From contig CAVTEU010000018.1 in the NCBI GenBank assembly GCA_963733905.1, positions 124,001 through 188,000 of the forward strand: 64,000 bases of DNA, read 5' to 3'. Numbering within the stretch: position 1 is the first letter of the stretch; each line of letters starts with the position of its first letter. The translations under genes and the position numbers were made by a program. The DNA is from DATADW01 sp963733905 (GTDB taxonomy: Bacteria > Actinomycetota > Acidimicrobiia > Spongiisociales > DATADW01). Below the pieces are notes generated by a model. The model had not been told where the DNA came from. It saw only the letters and a program-made list of their open reading frames with translations, and did not search any database. Of this stretch, positions 44,306 through 54,428 are shown one piece after another.

Positions 44306-44670
44306 AACACCTCCGGGGCGAGCGAGACGATCCTCATGAAACGCTTGTCGCGGAGCTCGCGGGCGACAGGGCCAAAGATGCGGGTGCCTCGTGGCTGCTG
44401 GTTGTTGTCGATGATGACGCAGGCGTTGTCGTCGAACCGGATGTATGTTCCGTCGTGCCGGCGCGACTCCTTGGCGGTGCGCACCACAACCGCTTTGACG
44501 ACGTCACCCCGCTTCACCGTCCCGCCAGGGATGGCGTCTTTGACCGCGCCGACGATGGTGTCGCCGAGCCCGGCGTAGCGACGGGTCGAACCGCCCAGGA
44601 CGCGGATGCAGAGGAGCTCGCGGGCTCCGCTGTTGTCCGCCACCTTGAGCCGCGACTCCTGTTGGATCAT
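44302..44670 (-). CDS. rplN: 50S ribosomal protein L14
   Basis: 122 residues, intact: MIQQESRLKVADNSGARELL, CIRVLGGSTRRYAGLGDTIV and RGTRIFGPVARELRDKRFMR. It forms an intersubunit bridge. ATG at 44670 overlaps the rpsQ stop. Confidence 0.96.
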   Translation of the reverse strand: MIQQESRLKVADNSGARELLCIRVLGGSTRRYAGLGDTIVGAVKDAIPGGTVKRGDVVKAVVVRTAKESRRHDGTYIRFDDNACVIIDNNQQPRGTRIFGPVARELRDKRFMRIVSLAPEVL

Positions 44671-44933
44671 CTGGCTCGCTCGACTATCTCGGCCACCCTC
44701 CACCGCTTGGTGCGGGAAAGGGGCCGGGTTTCGATGACACGCACCGTGTCGCCAACCTTTGCTTCGTTCGCCTCGTCGTGGGCGTGCAGCTTGACGCTCC
44801 GCCTGATGGTCTTGTCGTACCTCGGGTGGCGGGCGGAATTGCGAACCTCGACGGTGACCGTCTTGTCGCGCAGGTCGGAGACCACCACGCCAACGCGGGT
44901 CTTCCGCCGTCCACGCTCTGAGCTCTCGGTCAT
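44667..44933 (-). CDS. rpsQ: 30S ribosomal protein S17
   Basis: 88 residues: RKTRVGVVVSDLRDKTVTVE, RHPRYDKTIRRSVKLHAHDE and GDTVRVIETRPLSRTKRWRV. The start overlaps the end of the lengthened rpmC by four bases, which supports the position of the rpmC stop. Confidence 0.95.
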   Translation of the reverse strand: MTESSERGRRKTRVGVVVSDLRDKTVTVEVRNSARHPRYDKTIRRSVKLHAHDEANEAKVGDTVRVIETRPLSRTKRWRVAEIVERAR

Positions 44934-45321
44934 CGTCCTCTCCTGATTCGCCTCTTCTTCTCCTCCGGCTCTGCAGCCGGTTCCTCATCGACGGGTTCGG
45001 CAGTGGGAGCCTCGATCTCGACAGCGGCTGGCTCTTGCGGCCTCGTCGTGGATCGGCTTCCGTCTTCCGTCTGCCGTCTTCCGTCTCTCCGTGGCCTCCG
45101 GCCACGGAGGCCTCCCAGGCCTCGATCTCCTGCTGCCGCATCACGGTGAGGATGCGCGCCACGTCCTTCTTCACGTGGGTGAGCCGTGCCGTGTTGTCCA
45201 ACTGGTTGGTCGCCAACTGGAAGCGGAGGTTGAAGAGCTCCGCTTTGGCGTCGTCCAAACGCTCGGCCAGCTGCTTGGCGGTGAGCTTGCGCAACTCGGT
45301 GGCGGTGACGATGTCGGCCAT
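44930..45321 (-). CDS. rpmC: 50S ribosomal protein L29 with a long charged C-terminal extension
   Basis: The core is a normal L29: IVTATELRKLTAKQLAERLD, AELFNLRFQLATNQLDNTA and VKKDVARILTVMRQQEIEAW. It then runs through a 10-bp hairpin and the (ACGGAAG)4 array, and in the next frame into STTRPQEPAAVEIEAPTAEP, VDEEPAAEPEEKKRRIRRGR and a stop that overlaps rpsQ by four bases. About 130 residues against a usual 60-80. The frame switch lies at the array, so either one base is in error or array length sets which tail is read. The ATG at 45321 shares a base with the rplP stop. Confidence 0.85.
45060..45087. repeat. Heptamer array (CCGTCTK)4 inside rpmC
   Basis: Units CCGTCTT, CCGTCTG, CCGTCTT, CCGTCTC. 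On the coding strand these read as ACGGAAG/ACGGCAG. Each unit added or lost would shift the frame by one. Confidence 0.85.
45087..45109. other. Perfect hairpin next to the rpmC heptamer array
   Basis: CTCCGTGGCC and GGCCACGGAG pair over ten bases around a TCC loop, abutting the array. It is inside the coding region, just after the L29 core. Confidence 0.75.
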
Positions 45322-45734
45322 CACACATCCTCCCGGGTCACAAAACGAGTCTTGACCGGGAGCTTGTGCCCGGCCTTGCGCATCGCCTCCCGCGCCAGGT
45401 CCTCGGGGACCCCGGAGAGCTCGAACATGACCCGTCCCGGCTTGACCACGGCGACCCAGAACTCGGGGTTGCCCTTGCCCGAGCCCATCCGTGTCTCGGC
45501 CGGCTTCTGGGTGATCGGCTTGTCGGGAAAGATGGTGATCCACACCTTGCCGCCGCGGCGGATGGTGCGGGTTATGGCGATACGGGCAGCCTCGATCTGG
45601 CGCGCCGTGACCCAAGCCTCTTCCAGCGACTTCAGTCCATAGTCGCCGAATGACACATTGGTGCCGCCCTTGGCCATCCCGGTTCGGCGGCCGCGATGCT
45701 GTTTGCGGTACTTGGTCCGCTTTGGCATCAACAT
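45321..45734 (-). CDS. rplP: 50S ribosomal protein L16
   Basis: 137 residues, intact: KRTKYRKQHRGRRTGMAKGG, FGDYGLKSLEEAWVTARQIE and MGSGKGNPEFWVAVVKPGRV. It lies near the A site. ATGs at 45734 and 45728 are both possible; MPKRTKY is the family start. Confidence 0.96.
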   Translation of the reverse strand: MLMPKRTKYRKQHRGRRTGMAKGGTNVSFGDYGLKSLEEAWVTARQIEAARIAITRTIRRGGKVWITIFPDKPITQKPAETRMGSGKGNPEFWVAVVKPGRVMFELSGVPEDLAREAMRKAGHKLPVKTRFVTREDV

Positions 45735-45758
45735 GGCCGGTCCTCTTTCCTCACGCTC

Positions 45759-46919
45759 TCACTTCTCTCCCGGGTCCTCTTCCTCGGACCCGGTCTGCTC
45801 ACTGCTCGCCCCGTCAGCCGCCACCTCGGTTCCGGTCGCATCGTCCACCGCGACTACCGCTTCATCGGTCTCGGCTTCGGCTGCATCGGTCTCGGCTTCG
45901 GCTGCTTCGGTGACCTCCCCGACCGCACCCGCGTCCCCGCTGACCGCCTCCGGCGCAGCAGCGGTGGGCGACTCGGATGTTTCGGAGTCTTCTTCGGCGA
46001 TGGAGGGAATCACCTCGTCGGTGACGACCTCGCGCTCTTCCTCGTATTGCGACTGGGCTTCTTCGGGCGCGATGCGCCGCAATTCCTCGTCGCGCTTGCT
46101 CGGCTCTCGGCGCTTGCCGCCACCCGCCTCGATGAGGCGCTTGCCGCCACCGGCCTCGATGAGCCGAGGAACCTTATCACTTCCAACGGCATGCTCCGCC
46201 CGGGCTTTCGCCGGCGCCACACGGCCCCGGCCGGCGGGACCCCCGGTTGCCAGCGCCGCCTCAGCGGCGATCTTTTCCCTGGTCGCCTTTAGCGACGGAA
46301 CGACATCGCCCTTGTAGACCCAGACCTTGACCCCCATCGAGCCGACTGTGGTCGCCGCCGTTGCGGTCCCGTAGTCGATGTCGGCGCGGATGGTGTGAAG
46401 CGGGACGCGGCCCTCGCGGTACCACTCCCTTCGTCCCATGTCGGAGCCACCGAGGCGCCCGGTGCACTCCACCCTGACACCCTCGGCGCCAGCCTTCATC
46501 GCCGTGGCGACGGCTCGCTTCATGGCGCGTCGAAATGCCACCCGGTTGGATAGCTGGTCGGCGATTCCCTGCGCCAGCAGTTGGGCGTCGATCTCGGGAT
46601 CCTTGACCTCGATGATGTTGAGCTTGACCGGCTTGCCGCACAGCTTCTCCAGCCCGGCCCTGAGCCGGTCGGCCTCGACGCCCTTGCGCCCGATGACCAC
46701 GCCGGGGCGTGCCGTGTGCACCTCGACGACGACCTTGTCCCTGGTGCGCTCGATCTCGATCCTGGAGAGCGCGCCTCTTGTCAGCTCGCCACGCAGATAG
46801 TCGCGGATTTGCCAGTCCTCATTGACCAGCTCGACGTAGTCCTTGTCGCTGTACCAGCGAGACTTCCAGTCGTTGACCACGCCGAGACGGAATACGTAGG
46901 GGTGTGTCTTCTGTCCCAT
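45759..46919 (-). CDS. rpsC: 30S ribosomal protein S3 with a long acidic C-terminal tail
   Basis: 386 residues against a usual 210-280. The core is normal: MGQKTHPYVFRLGVVNDWKS, the KH domain PGVVIGRKGVEADRLRAGLE, and the C domain RLGGSDMGRREWYREGRVPL with ADIDYGTATAATTVGSMGVK. After about residue 215 comes a low-complexity tail: an exact repeat RLIEAGGGK twice, a basic stretch, then about 100 residues rich in Glu, Ala, Asp and Thr ending GSEEEDPGEK. The frame is intact to the stop, with no stop lost. S3 lies at the mRNA entry and has helicase activity; the tail would reach into solvent. Confidence 0.95.
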   Translation of the reverse strand: MGQKTHPYVFRLGVVNDWKSRWYSDKDYVELVNEDWQIRDYLRGELTRGALSRIEIERTRDKVVVEVHTARPGVVIGRKGVEADRLRAGLEKLCGKPVKLNIIEVKDPEIDAQLLAQGIADQLSNRVAFRRAMKRAVATAMKAGAEGVRVECTGRLGGSDMGRREWYREGRVPLHTIRADIDYGTATAATTVGSMGVKVWVYKGDVVPSLKATREKIAAEAALATGGPAGRGRVAPAKARAEHAVGSDKVPRLIEAGGGKRLIEAGGGKRREPSKRDEELRRIAPEEAQSQYEEEREVVTDEVIPSIAEEDSETSESPTAAAPEAVSGDAGAVGEVTEAAEAETDAAEAETDEAVVAVDDATGTEVAADGASSEQTGSEEEDPGEK

Positions 46920-47266
46920 CAGCGGCGCTCCTCCGCTCGATCGGCGACCACGATGGTGATGTGGCTGGTCCGCTTGCGGATCCGCGTGTAGCGGCCCCGG
47001 GCGCGTGGGATACCCCGCTTCAGGGTCGGTCCCTCGTCGGCGAACGCCTCGGCGACCACGAGCTCGTCGGCATCAAGCGCGTGGTTGTGCTCGGCGTTGG
47101 CCACCGCCGAGTTCAGCACCTTGGCCACGGTCACCGCCGGGCGGCGCTGGGTGAACTCGAGAACATGGCGCGCCTCCTGGACGGGGAGCCCACGCACCAG
47201 ATCGAGCACCCTCCGCACCTTCATCGGCGGCTGCCTCACGTACTTCGCTTGCGCCCTCACCTTCAT
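46919..47266 (-). CDS. rplV: 50S ribosomal protein L22
   Basis: 115 residues: MKVRAQAKYVRQPPMKVRRV, LDLVRGLPVQEARHVLEFTQ, and the exit-tunnel loop FADEGPTLKRGIPRARGRYT with the conserved basic tip. Overlaps rpsS by four bases and rpsC by one. Confidence 0.96.
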   Translation of the reverse strand: MKVRAQAKYVRQPPMKVRRVLDLVRGLPVQEARHVLEFTQRRPAVTVAKVLNSAVANAEHNHALDADELVVAEAFADEGPTLKRGIPRARGRYTRIRKRTSHITIVVADRAEERR

Positions 47267-47550
47267 CGTCTCTTTGCTGCTTTCTCTTTGCGGGTGCCGG
47301 GGTGACCACGGAAGGTTCGGGTCGGGGCGAACTCGCCCAACTTGTGACCCACCATCGACTCCGTGATGTACACCGGCACGTGCTTGCGGCCGTCGTGTAC
47401 CGCCATCGTGTGACCCACCATCTCCGGGATGATCGTGGAGCGCCTGCTCCACGTCCGGATCACCCGCTTCTCGCCACGTCGGTTCATCTCCTCGACCTTG
47501 TCGATGAGATGGTCGTCGACAAACGGTCCCTTCTCCAGACTGCGAGCCAT
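47263..47550 (-). CDS. rpsS: 30S ribosomal protein S19
   Basis: 95 residues: MARSLEKGPFVDDHLIDKVE, KRVIRTWSRRSTIIPEMVGH, TMAVHDGRKHVPVYITESMV and GHKLGEFAPTRTFRGHPGTR. Three bases after rplB. Confidence 0.96.
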   Translation of the reverse strand: MARSLEKGPFVDDHLIDKVEEMNRRGEKRVIRTWSRRSTIIPEMVGHTMAVHDGRKHVPVYITESMVGHKLGEFAPTRTFRGHPGTRKEKAAKRR

Positions 47551-47553
47551 CGG

Positions 47554-48387
47554 CTACCTCCGTCCCTTCTTGGTGCGGCGGCGCACGATCAAGGCGTCGC
47601 TCTCCTTGCCCTTGCGGCGGGTGCGACCCTCCGGCTTGCCCCACGGACTGACCGGGTTGCGGCCACCCGAGCTCTTCCCTTCGCCACCACCAAGCGGGTG
47701 GTCGACCGGGTTCATGGCGACACCCCTCGTCTGGGGGCGCACTCCCTTCCAACGGGCGCGACCCGCCTTGCCGACCTTGACCAACTCGGCCTCGGCGTTT
47801 CCCACGATGCCGACTGTCGCCCGGCAGTCGAGCGGCACCATCCGCATCTCCCCCGACGGGAGCCGGAGAAGCGCCATGACGCCTTCCTTCGACATGAGCT
47901 GGGCCGACAGCCCGGCGGACCGGGCCAGCTTGGCGCCGCCGCCAGGCCTCATCTCGATGGCGTGGACCGAGGTACCGGCCGGGATGTTGCGTAGCGGAAG
48001 GGCATTCCCGGGACGGATGTCGGCCTTCGAGCCCGACTCGAGCCGGTCATCGACCTTGACTCCCTGGGGCGCCAGGATGTACCGCTTCTCTCCGTCGGCG
48101 TAGTGGAGCAGTGCGATCCGGGCGTTGCGGTTGGGGTCGTATTCGATTGCCGCCACCCGCGCCGGGATCCCATCCTTGGTGCGGCGGAAGTCGATGATCC
48201 GGTAGAGCCGCTTGTGCCCGCCGCCGCGATGGCGCGACGTGATCCGGCCGTACGAGTTGCGACCCGATTGTTGCTGGCGCGGCTCGGTGAGCGACTTCTC
48301 GGGGTCCGACTTGGTCACCTCGACGAAGTCGGAGACCGTCTGGAACCGCCGTCCCGCCGATGTGGGCTTGCGCTTCTTCACTGCCAT
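47554..48387 (-). CDS. rplB: 50S ribosomal protein L2
   Basis: 277 residues, intact: RNSYGRITSRHRGGGHKRLY, RIIDFRRTKDGIPARVAAIE, and the peptidyl-transferase-proximal RGVAMNPVDHPLGGGEGKSS with the essential His. Ribosome site AAGGAGG lies five bases before the ATG at 48387. A 100-base gap with a heptamer array separates it from rplW. Confidence 0.97.
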   Translation of the reverse strand: MAVKKRKPTSAGRRFQTVSDFVEVTKSDPEKSLTEPRQQQSGRNSYGRITSRHRGGGHKRLYRIIDFRRTKDGIPARVAAIEYDPNRNARIALLHYADGEKRYILAPQGVKVDDRLESGSKADIRPGNALPLRNIPAGTSVHAIEMRPGGGAKLARSAGLSAQLMSKEGVMALLRLPSGEMRMVPLDCRATVGIVGNAEAELVKVGKAGRARWKGVRPQTRGVAMNPVDHPLGGGEGKSSGGRNPVSPWGKPEGRTRRKGKESDALIVRRRTKKGRR

Positions 48388-48413
48388 GAGCGGCCTCCTT
48401 GCGTCGGCCGAGT

Positions 48414-48442
48414 ACGGAAGACGGAAGACGGACAGACGGAAA
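48414..48442. repeat. Heptamer array (ACGGAAG)n between rplW and rplB
   Basis: Units ACGGAAG, ACGGAAG, ACGGACAG (eight bases) and ACGGAAA. The array is 14 bases upstream of the rplB ribosome site. Confidence 0.75.
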
Positions 48443-48487
48443 TAAGAACCGGGCCTAACGATGTGGTGGGACTTTGGGCTCGCACGT

Positions 48488-48775
48488 TCATACTCCGAAG
48501 ATGTCGATCTGGTCGCCGGGGGCGAGTTTGACCAGGGCGCGCTTCGAGTCGGCCCGTCTGCCCTTCACAAATCCGGTGCGCTTTGTCTTGCCCTTGCGGT
48601 TGAGCGTGTTCACCGAATCGACCCGCACCGAGAAGATCTCCTGTACCGCCTGCTTGATCTCGGTCTTGTTGGCACGCCGGTCGACGACGAACGTGTAGGT
48701 CTTGGCATCCTCGATCAGGTCGTACGACTTCTCGGACACGACCGGGGCGAGGATGACGTCACGAGGGTTCTTCAC
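48488..48775 (-). CDS. rplW: 50S ribosomal protein L23
   Basis: 95 residues: NPRDVILAPVVSEKSYDLIE, TYTFVVDRRANKTEIKQAVQ and RKGKTKRTGFVKGRRADSKR. It is the docking site for trigger factor and SRP at the exit tunnel. Overlaps the rplD stop by four bases. Confidence 0.95.
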   Translation of the reverse strand: MKNPRDVILAPVVSEKSYDLIEDAKTYTFVVDRRANKTEIKQAVQEIFSVRVDSVNTLNRKGKTKRTGFVKGRRADSKRALVKLAPGDQIDIFGV

Positions 48776-49461
48776 GATTCCTCCTCGACCTTCTCCGGCG
48801 CCTCACGCACGAAGTCGGTGTCGGAAACGTCGTAGCCGCCGTCGCCAACCGAGCGCAGAGTTGCTTTGGTGAAGACCACGGTGTCCGCCCAGAGCACGTC
48901 GTAGGCGGCGACATGCCCGGCTCGCAGCAGGCGCACATGGGGGAGATTGCGGAAAGAGCGCTCGGCCACGGTGTCGCCCGGCTCGAGCACCACAAGCGAC
49001 TTGCGTCCGGCACCCAGAGCCGCCAGCAGGCTGACTGCGTCCTTGGTCCGTGGCGTCGCCCACGGCTCGAAGTTGTCCACCACTCGGACCGCTTCTTCGG
49101 CGGCGCGTGCCGATAGGGCGCTGCGCAAAGCGAGCTTCTTCATCTTCTTGGGGGTCCGCTGGTCGTAGCTGCGGGGCCGGGGCCCAAAGACGACGCCGCC
49201 ACCGGTCCACTGCGGTGCGCGGATCGAACCGTGCCGGGCCCGTCCCAATCCCTTCTGCCTCCACGGCTTGCGGCCCCCTCCCCGAACTTCTGCCCGGGTC
49301 TTGGTGGATGCCGAGCCGGAACGCGCCGCGGCCAGCTGGGCCGTGACCACCTGATGGAGGACCGCCATGTTGGGCTCGATCCCGAAAACGGCGGCGTCGA
49401 GCTCGATCTCGCCCTTGGCCTCGCCGTCCGCCCCGTAAAGAGCGACCTTGATCTCTGCCAT
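48772..49461 (-). CDS. rplD: 50S ribosomal protein L4
   Basis: 229 residues, intact: SASTKTRAEVRGGGRKPWRQ with KGLGRARHGSIRAPQWTGGG, the tunnel loop, and PHVRLLRAGHVAAYDVLWAD. The ATG at 49461 shares its A with the rplC stop. The last residues are acidic (EAPEKVEEES). Confidence 0.95.
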   Translation of the reverse strand: MAEIKVALYGADGEAKGEIELDAAVFGIEPNMAVLHQVVTAQLAAARSGSASTKTRAEVRGGGRKPWRQKGLGRARHGSIRAPQWTGGGVVFGPRPRSYDQRTPKKMKKLALRSALSARAAEEAVRVVDNFEPWATPRTKDAVSLLAALGAGRKSLVVLEPGDTVAERSFRNLPHVRLLRAGHVAAYDVLWADTVVFTKATLRSVGDGGYDVSDTDFVREAPEKVEEES

Positions 49462-50113
49462 CAGCCGGCCCTCCCGGCGACAGGCGACTTGACCGCCTGC
49501 CGGATCAGGACGACTGCGCCATTCGGACCGGGTACGGCGCCGCCGAGAAGCAGCAGGTTGCGATTGGTGTCGATGTCGACCACATCGAGGTTGAGGACGG
49601 TTACGCGCTCGCCACCCATCCGGCCCGCCATCGGCATCCCCTTGAACACGCGTGAGGGGGTGGCGCATGCGCCGATCGAGCCCGGGGCCCGGTGCACCTT
49701 GTGGGCACCGTGGCTGGCGCCCTGGCCGGAGAAGTTGTGTCGCTTCATCACGCCCTGGAAGCCCTTGCCCTTGGAGATCCCGGCCACATCGGCCTTGTCG
49801 CCCTTGGCCAGGATGTCGGCGATGGTGATCTCGCTGCCGATCTCGTAGGACTCGGGATCGTCGACCCTGACCTCGACCAGATTCCGCGCCGGCTCGAGCC
49901 CGGCCCGGGCGAAGTGCCCTACGGTGGGCTTGTTGGTGCGCCGCGCCGGGAGCTCCTTGTAGGAGATCTGGATGGCGCCGTAGCCGTCGGATTCGGGCGT
50001 TTTGATCTGGACGATCCGGCACGGCCCAGCCTTGATGACCGTCACCGGCCGCGCCCGGCTCTCCTCATCAAACACCTGGGTCATCCCGACCTTCTCCCCA
50101 AGATCGCCTTCAT
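49461..50113 (-). CDS. rplC: 50S ribosomal protein L3 (frameshifted near its start)
   Basis: ATG at 50113 gives MKAILG; one base is missing in the GGGG run near 50098, after which GEKVGMTQVFDEESRARPVT continues to KGKGFQGVMKRHNFSGQGAS and PMAGRMGGERVTVLNLDVVD. 217 residues repaired. An alternative start at 50171 overlaps the rpsJ stop and stays in frame without repair, but its first 25 residues are coded by a tandem repeat and have no family match. L3 organises the peptidyl-transferase centre. Confidence 0.94.
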
Positions 50114-50134
50114 GACATTCTTCCTCTAGCTGCC

Positions 50135-50165
50135 GTACTGCCAGTACTGCAGTACTGCCGTACTT
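50135..50165. repeat. GTACTGC tandem array, 8-9 base spacing
   Basis: Four GTACT cores (GTACTGCCA, GTACTGCA, GTACTGCC, GTACTTC) spaced 9, 8 and 8 bases apart between rpsJ and rplC. It is related to the GTACTCA heptamers near adk but with a longer period. Confidence 0.7.
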
Positions 50166-50167
50166 CC

Positions 50168-50479
50168 TCATAGCTTGATCTCCACTTCGACGCCGGCGGG
50201 GAGGTCGAGCCTCATCAACGAGTCCACCGTCTTTGCGGTTGGCTCGAGGATGTCGATCAGCCGCTTGTGGATCCGCAGTTCGAAGTGCTCCCGCGAGTCC
50301 TTGTAGACGTGCGGTGAGCGGATGACGCAGTAGCGGTGGATCTCGGTCGGCAGCGGCACCGGGCCCTTGATCTGGGCCTGGGTACGCACCACCGTCTCGG
50401 CGATCTTGCGCGCCGATTCATCCACCACCTGGTGGTCGTAGGCCTTGAGCCTTATGCGGATCTTCTGTTCTTCAGCCAA
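50168..50479 (-). CDS. rpsJ: 30S ribosomal protein S10
   Basis: 103 residues: KIRIRLKAYDHQVVDESARK, QIKGPVPLPTEIHRYCVIRS, REHFELRIHKRLIDILEPTA. It also joins the Nus antitermination complex. 97 bases separate it from tuf, with two GGGTATTA copies and a hairpin but no clear promoter. Confidence 0.97.
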   Translation of the reverse strand: MAEEQKIRIRLKAYDHQVVDESARKIAETVVRTQAQIKGPVPLPTEIHRYCVIRSPHVYKDSREHFELRIHKRLIDILEPTAKTVDSLMRLDLPAGVEVEIKL

Positions 50480-50562
50480 AGTGCTCGCTCGCTTCGCTCG
50501 CTCGCAGTAGTGGGTATTAGCGTGATGGGTATTAGGTCTCTACTCAACTACTTCCACTTACC

Positions 50563-50576
50563 CTGAAATACTCCGC

Positions 50577-50585
<9 letters not shown>
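50563..50585. other. Hairpin containing the tuf stop codon
   Basis: CTGAAAT and ATTTCAG pair perfectly over seven bases with a nine-base loop; the tuf stop (50577-50579) is at the edge of the loop and the arm. Two direct GGGTATTA repeats lie 30-50 bases further on. Confidence 0.5.
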
Positions 50586-51764
<1,179 letters not shown>

Positions 51765-51780
51765 CACAACTCCTTTTGGC

Positions 51781-53896
51781 TCAAGCCTCGCCGCGAACCC
51801 GGGAGACGATCTCCTGGGCGATCGAGTCTGGGACGTCCTGGTACGAATGGAAATGCATGGTGTAGGTGGCCCTGCCCTGGGTGCGCGACCGGAGGTCGGT
51901 GGCGTACCCGAACATCTCGGCCAGCGGGACCAGCGAGGCGACGACCCGCGAGTTCCCCCGCTGGTTCATCGACTCGACACGCCCACGCCGCGATGAGAGG
52001 TCGCCGATGACGTCGCCGAGGTAGTCCTCGGGTGTGACCACCTCGACCGCCATGATCGGCTCGAGCAGCTTGACCCCGGCCCGCTTCGCCGCCTCCTGGA
52101 GCGCCATCGAGCCGGCGATCCGGAAGGCCATCTCCGAGGAGTCGACATCGTGGTACGAGCCATCGAGCAGGGTCGCCCGCACATCCACCAGCGGGTACCC
52201 GGCGAGGATCCCGTTGTCGAGGGCTTCCTCGATCCCGTCGTCGACGGCGGGGATGTACTCCCGCGGGATGCGGCCACCGGTCACCTTGTCGACGAACTCG
52301 TAACCCCCACCGGGGCCGGTCGGCTCGAGGGAGATGACGACGTGCCCGTACTGCCCACGGCCACCGCTCTGGCGGATGTAGCGGCCCTCGATCTTGGCTG
52401 ATCGGGCCCTTGATGGTCTCCCGATAGGCGACCTGGGGGCGGCCGACGTTGGCGCCGACCTTGAACTCACGCACCAGCCGATCGACCAGGACCTCGAGAT
52501 GCAGCTCGCCCATCCCAGAGATGATCGTCTGACCGGTCTCCTCATCGCTCCGGATGAGAAAGGTCGGGTCCTCGTCCGCCAGCCGATGGAGGGCGCTGGA
52601 GAGCTTCTCCTCGTCCACCTTCGTCTTGGGCTCGATGGCCACGTTGATCACCGGGGCGGGGAAGGTCATCGACTCGAGCTGGACCGGCTTCTCGGGTGCC
52701 GCCAGCGTGTCGCCGGTGGTGGTCCCCTTCAACCCGACGGCGGCAACGATGTCACCGGTGAAGACATCGTCGATGTCCTCGCGGTGGTTGGCGTGCATCC
52801 GCAGGATCCGGCCGAGCCGCTCCTTCTTGCCAGTGCTGACATTGAGCAGGCTGTCGCCCTTGGCGGCGTGACCCGAGTACACCCGGAAATAGGTGAGCTT
52901 CCCCACATGGGGATCGCTCATGATCTTGAAGGCGAGGGCGGTGAAAGGTTCGCTGTCCTCGGCGGCCCGCTCCATCTCGACGGATTCGTCGCCCGGCTTG
53001 AAGCCCTCCACCGGGGGCAGGTCGGCCGGGCTGGGGAGATAGGCGATCACCGCGTCGAGCAGCGGCTGGACACCCTTGTTCTTGAAGGCACTCCCGCAGA
53101 GGACGGGTACGAACAGCTGGTCGAGCGTGGCCTTGCGCACCGCAGAATGGATCTCTTCGGGGTTGATCTCGAGCTCCTCGAGGTACTTCTCCAGAAGCTT
53201 CTCGTCCACCTCGGCGACGGCCTCGAGCAACTTGCCCCGCCACTCCTCGGCGGATGCGACGAGATCTGCGGGGATGTCGGTGGTCTCCCAGTGCTTGCCG
53301 TCATCGCCCCGCCAGATGTGGGCCCGCATCTCGACGAGATCGACCACCCCTTGGAATTTCGACTCGGAGCCGATGGGGATCTGGATCGGGACCGGATTCG
53401 CCTCGAGGCGCGTCCGGATCGAGTCGACCGCGGCGTAGAAGTCGGCGCCGATCCTGTCGAGCTTGTTGACGAAGCAGATCCGTGGGACCCGGTAGCGGTC
53501 GGCCTGGCGCCACACGGTCTCCGACTGCGGCTCGACGCCGGCGACGCCGTCGAACACGGCCACGGCACCGTCGAGGACGCGAAGCGAGCGCTCGACTTCG
53601 ACCGTGAAATCGACGTGACCCGGAGTGTCGATGATGTTGACCGTCGTGTCGTGCCAGACACAGGTGGTGGCAGCGGAGGTGATGGTTATCCCCCGCTCCT
53701 GCTCCTGCTCCATCCAGTCCATCACCGCGGCGCCCTCGTGGACCTCGCCGAGCTTGTAGGTCTTGCCCGTGTAGTAGAGGATCCGCTCGGTGAGCGTCGT
53801 TTTGCCCGCGTCGATGTGAGCCATGATCCCGATGTTCCGGGTCCGGCTCAGAGGAATCTGGCGCAGGTGTGCCAGTGCTTCGCTTCTCGTGCTCAT
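51781..53896 (-). CDS. fusA: Elongation factor G (frameshifted)
   Basis: G1 GIMAHIDAGKTTLTERILYY, G3 NIIDTPGHVDFTVEVERSLR, G4 ICFVNKLDRIGADFYAAVD; domain IV carries GGRGQYGHVVISLEPTGPGG and the end is FHSYQDVPDSIAQEIVSRVR. Removing one A near 52400 (ATCAGCCAAG to ATCGCCAAG) restores TIKGPIAKIEGRYIRQSGGR and gives 704 residues. It drives translocation. Lies between rpsG and tuf. Confidence 0.96.
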
Positions 53897-53959
53897 CGTC
53901 GTGGGCTTCTCTCGGGTCGCTATGCAGTTGTCAGTCGGGCAATTTTCGGCGGGTTGGCG

Positions 53960-54427
53960 TTACCAGCGGTAGTGGGCGAAGGCCTTGTTGGACTCCGCCA
54001 TCTTGTGGACATCTTCCTTGCGCTTGACCGCGGCTCCGGCGTTGTTGGCGGCGTCGAGGACCTCGTTGGCGAGGCGCTGTGCCATGGTCGTCTCGCGGCG
54101 GCGGCGGGAGAACCCCACCAACCAGCGGATGGCCAGCGTGTTGGAGCGGCGGGGGGACACCTCGACCGGCACCTGGTAGGACGATCCACCGACCCGCCTC
54201 GAGCGGACCTCCAACTGCGGCCGGAGGTTGTCTACTGCACGCTTGAGGACGTTGAGTGGGTCCTGGTTGCTCCGCCGCTCGACGATCTCGAGGGCGTCGT
54301 AGACGATGCCGCGGGCGACGTCCTTCTTGCCATGGAGCAGGACCTTGTTGATCACCTGGCTGACCAGGACGCTCCGGAAGACCGGGTCCGGGTCGATGCG
54401 GCGCTTGGGGGCTGGACCTCGGCGCAT
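53960..54427 (-). CDS. rpsG: 30S ribosomal protein S7
   Basis: 155 residues, intact: MRRGPAPKRRIDPDPVFRSV, VLKRAVDNLRPQLEVRSRRV, GGSSYQVPVEVSPRRSNTLA. It nucleates the 30S head. Starts one base after rpsL. Confidence 0.97.
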   Translation of the reverse strand: MRRGPAPKRRIDPDPVFRSVLVSQVINKVLLHGKKDVARGIVYDALEIVERRSNQDPLNVLKRAVDNLRPQLEVRSRRVGGSSYQVPVEVSPRRSNTLAIRWLVGFSRRRRETTMAQRLANEVLDAANNAGAAVKRKEDVHKMAESNKAFAHYRW

Positions 54428-54428
54428 C

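Noticed and set aside
50113..50171. L3 start at 50171, in frame without repair
   Set aside because: Would begin with 25 residues coded by the GTACTGC repeat and lacks the conserved MKAILGxKxGMT start, which appears at 50113 with one missing base.
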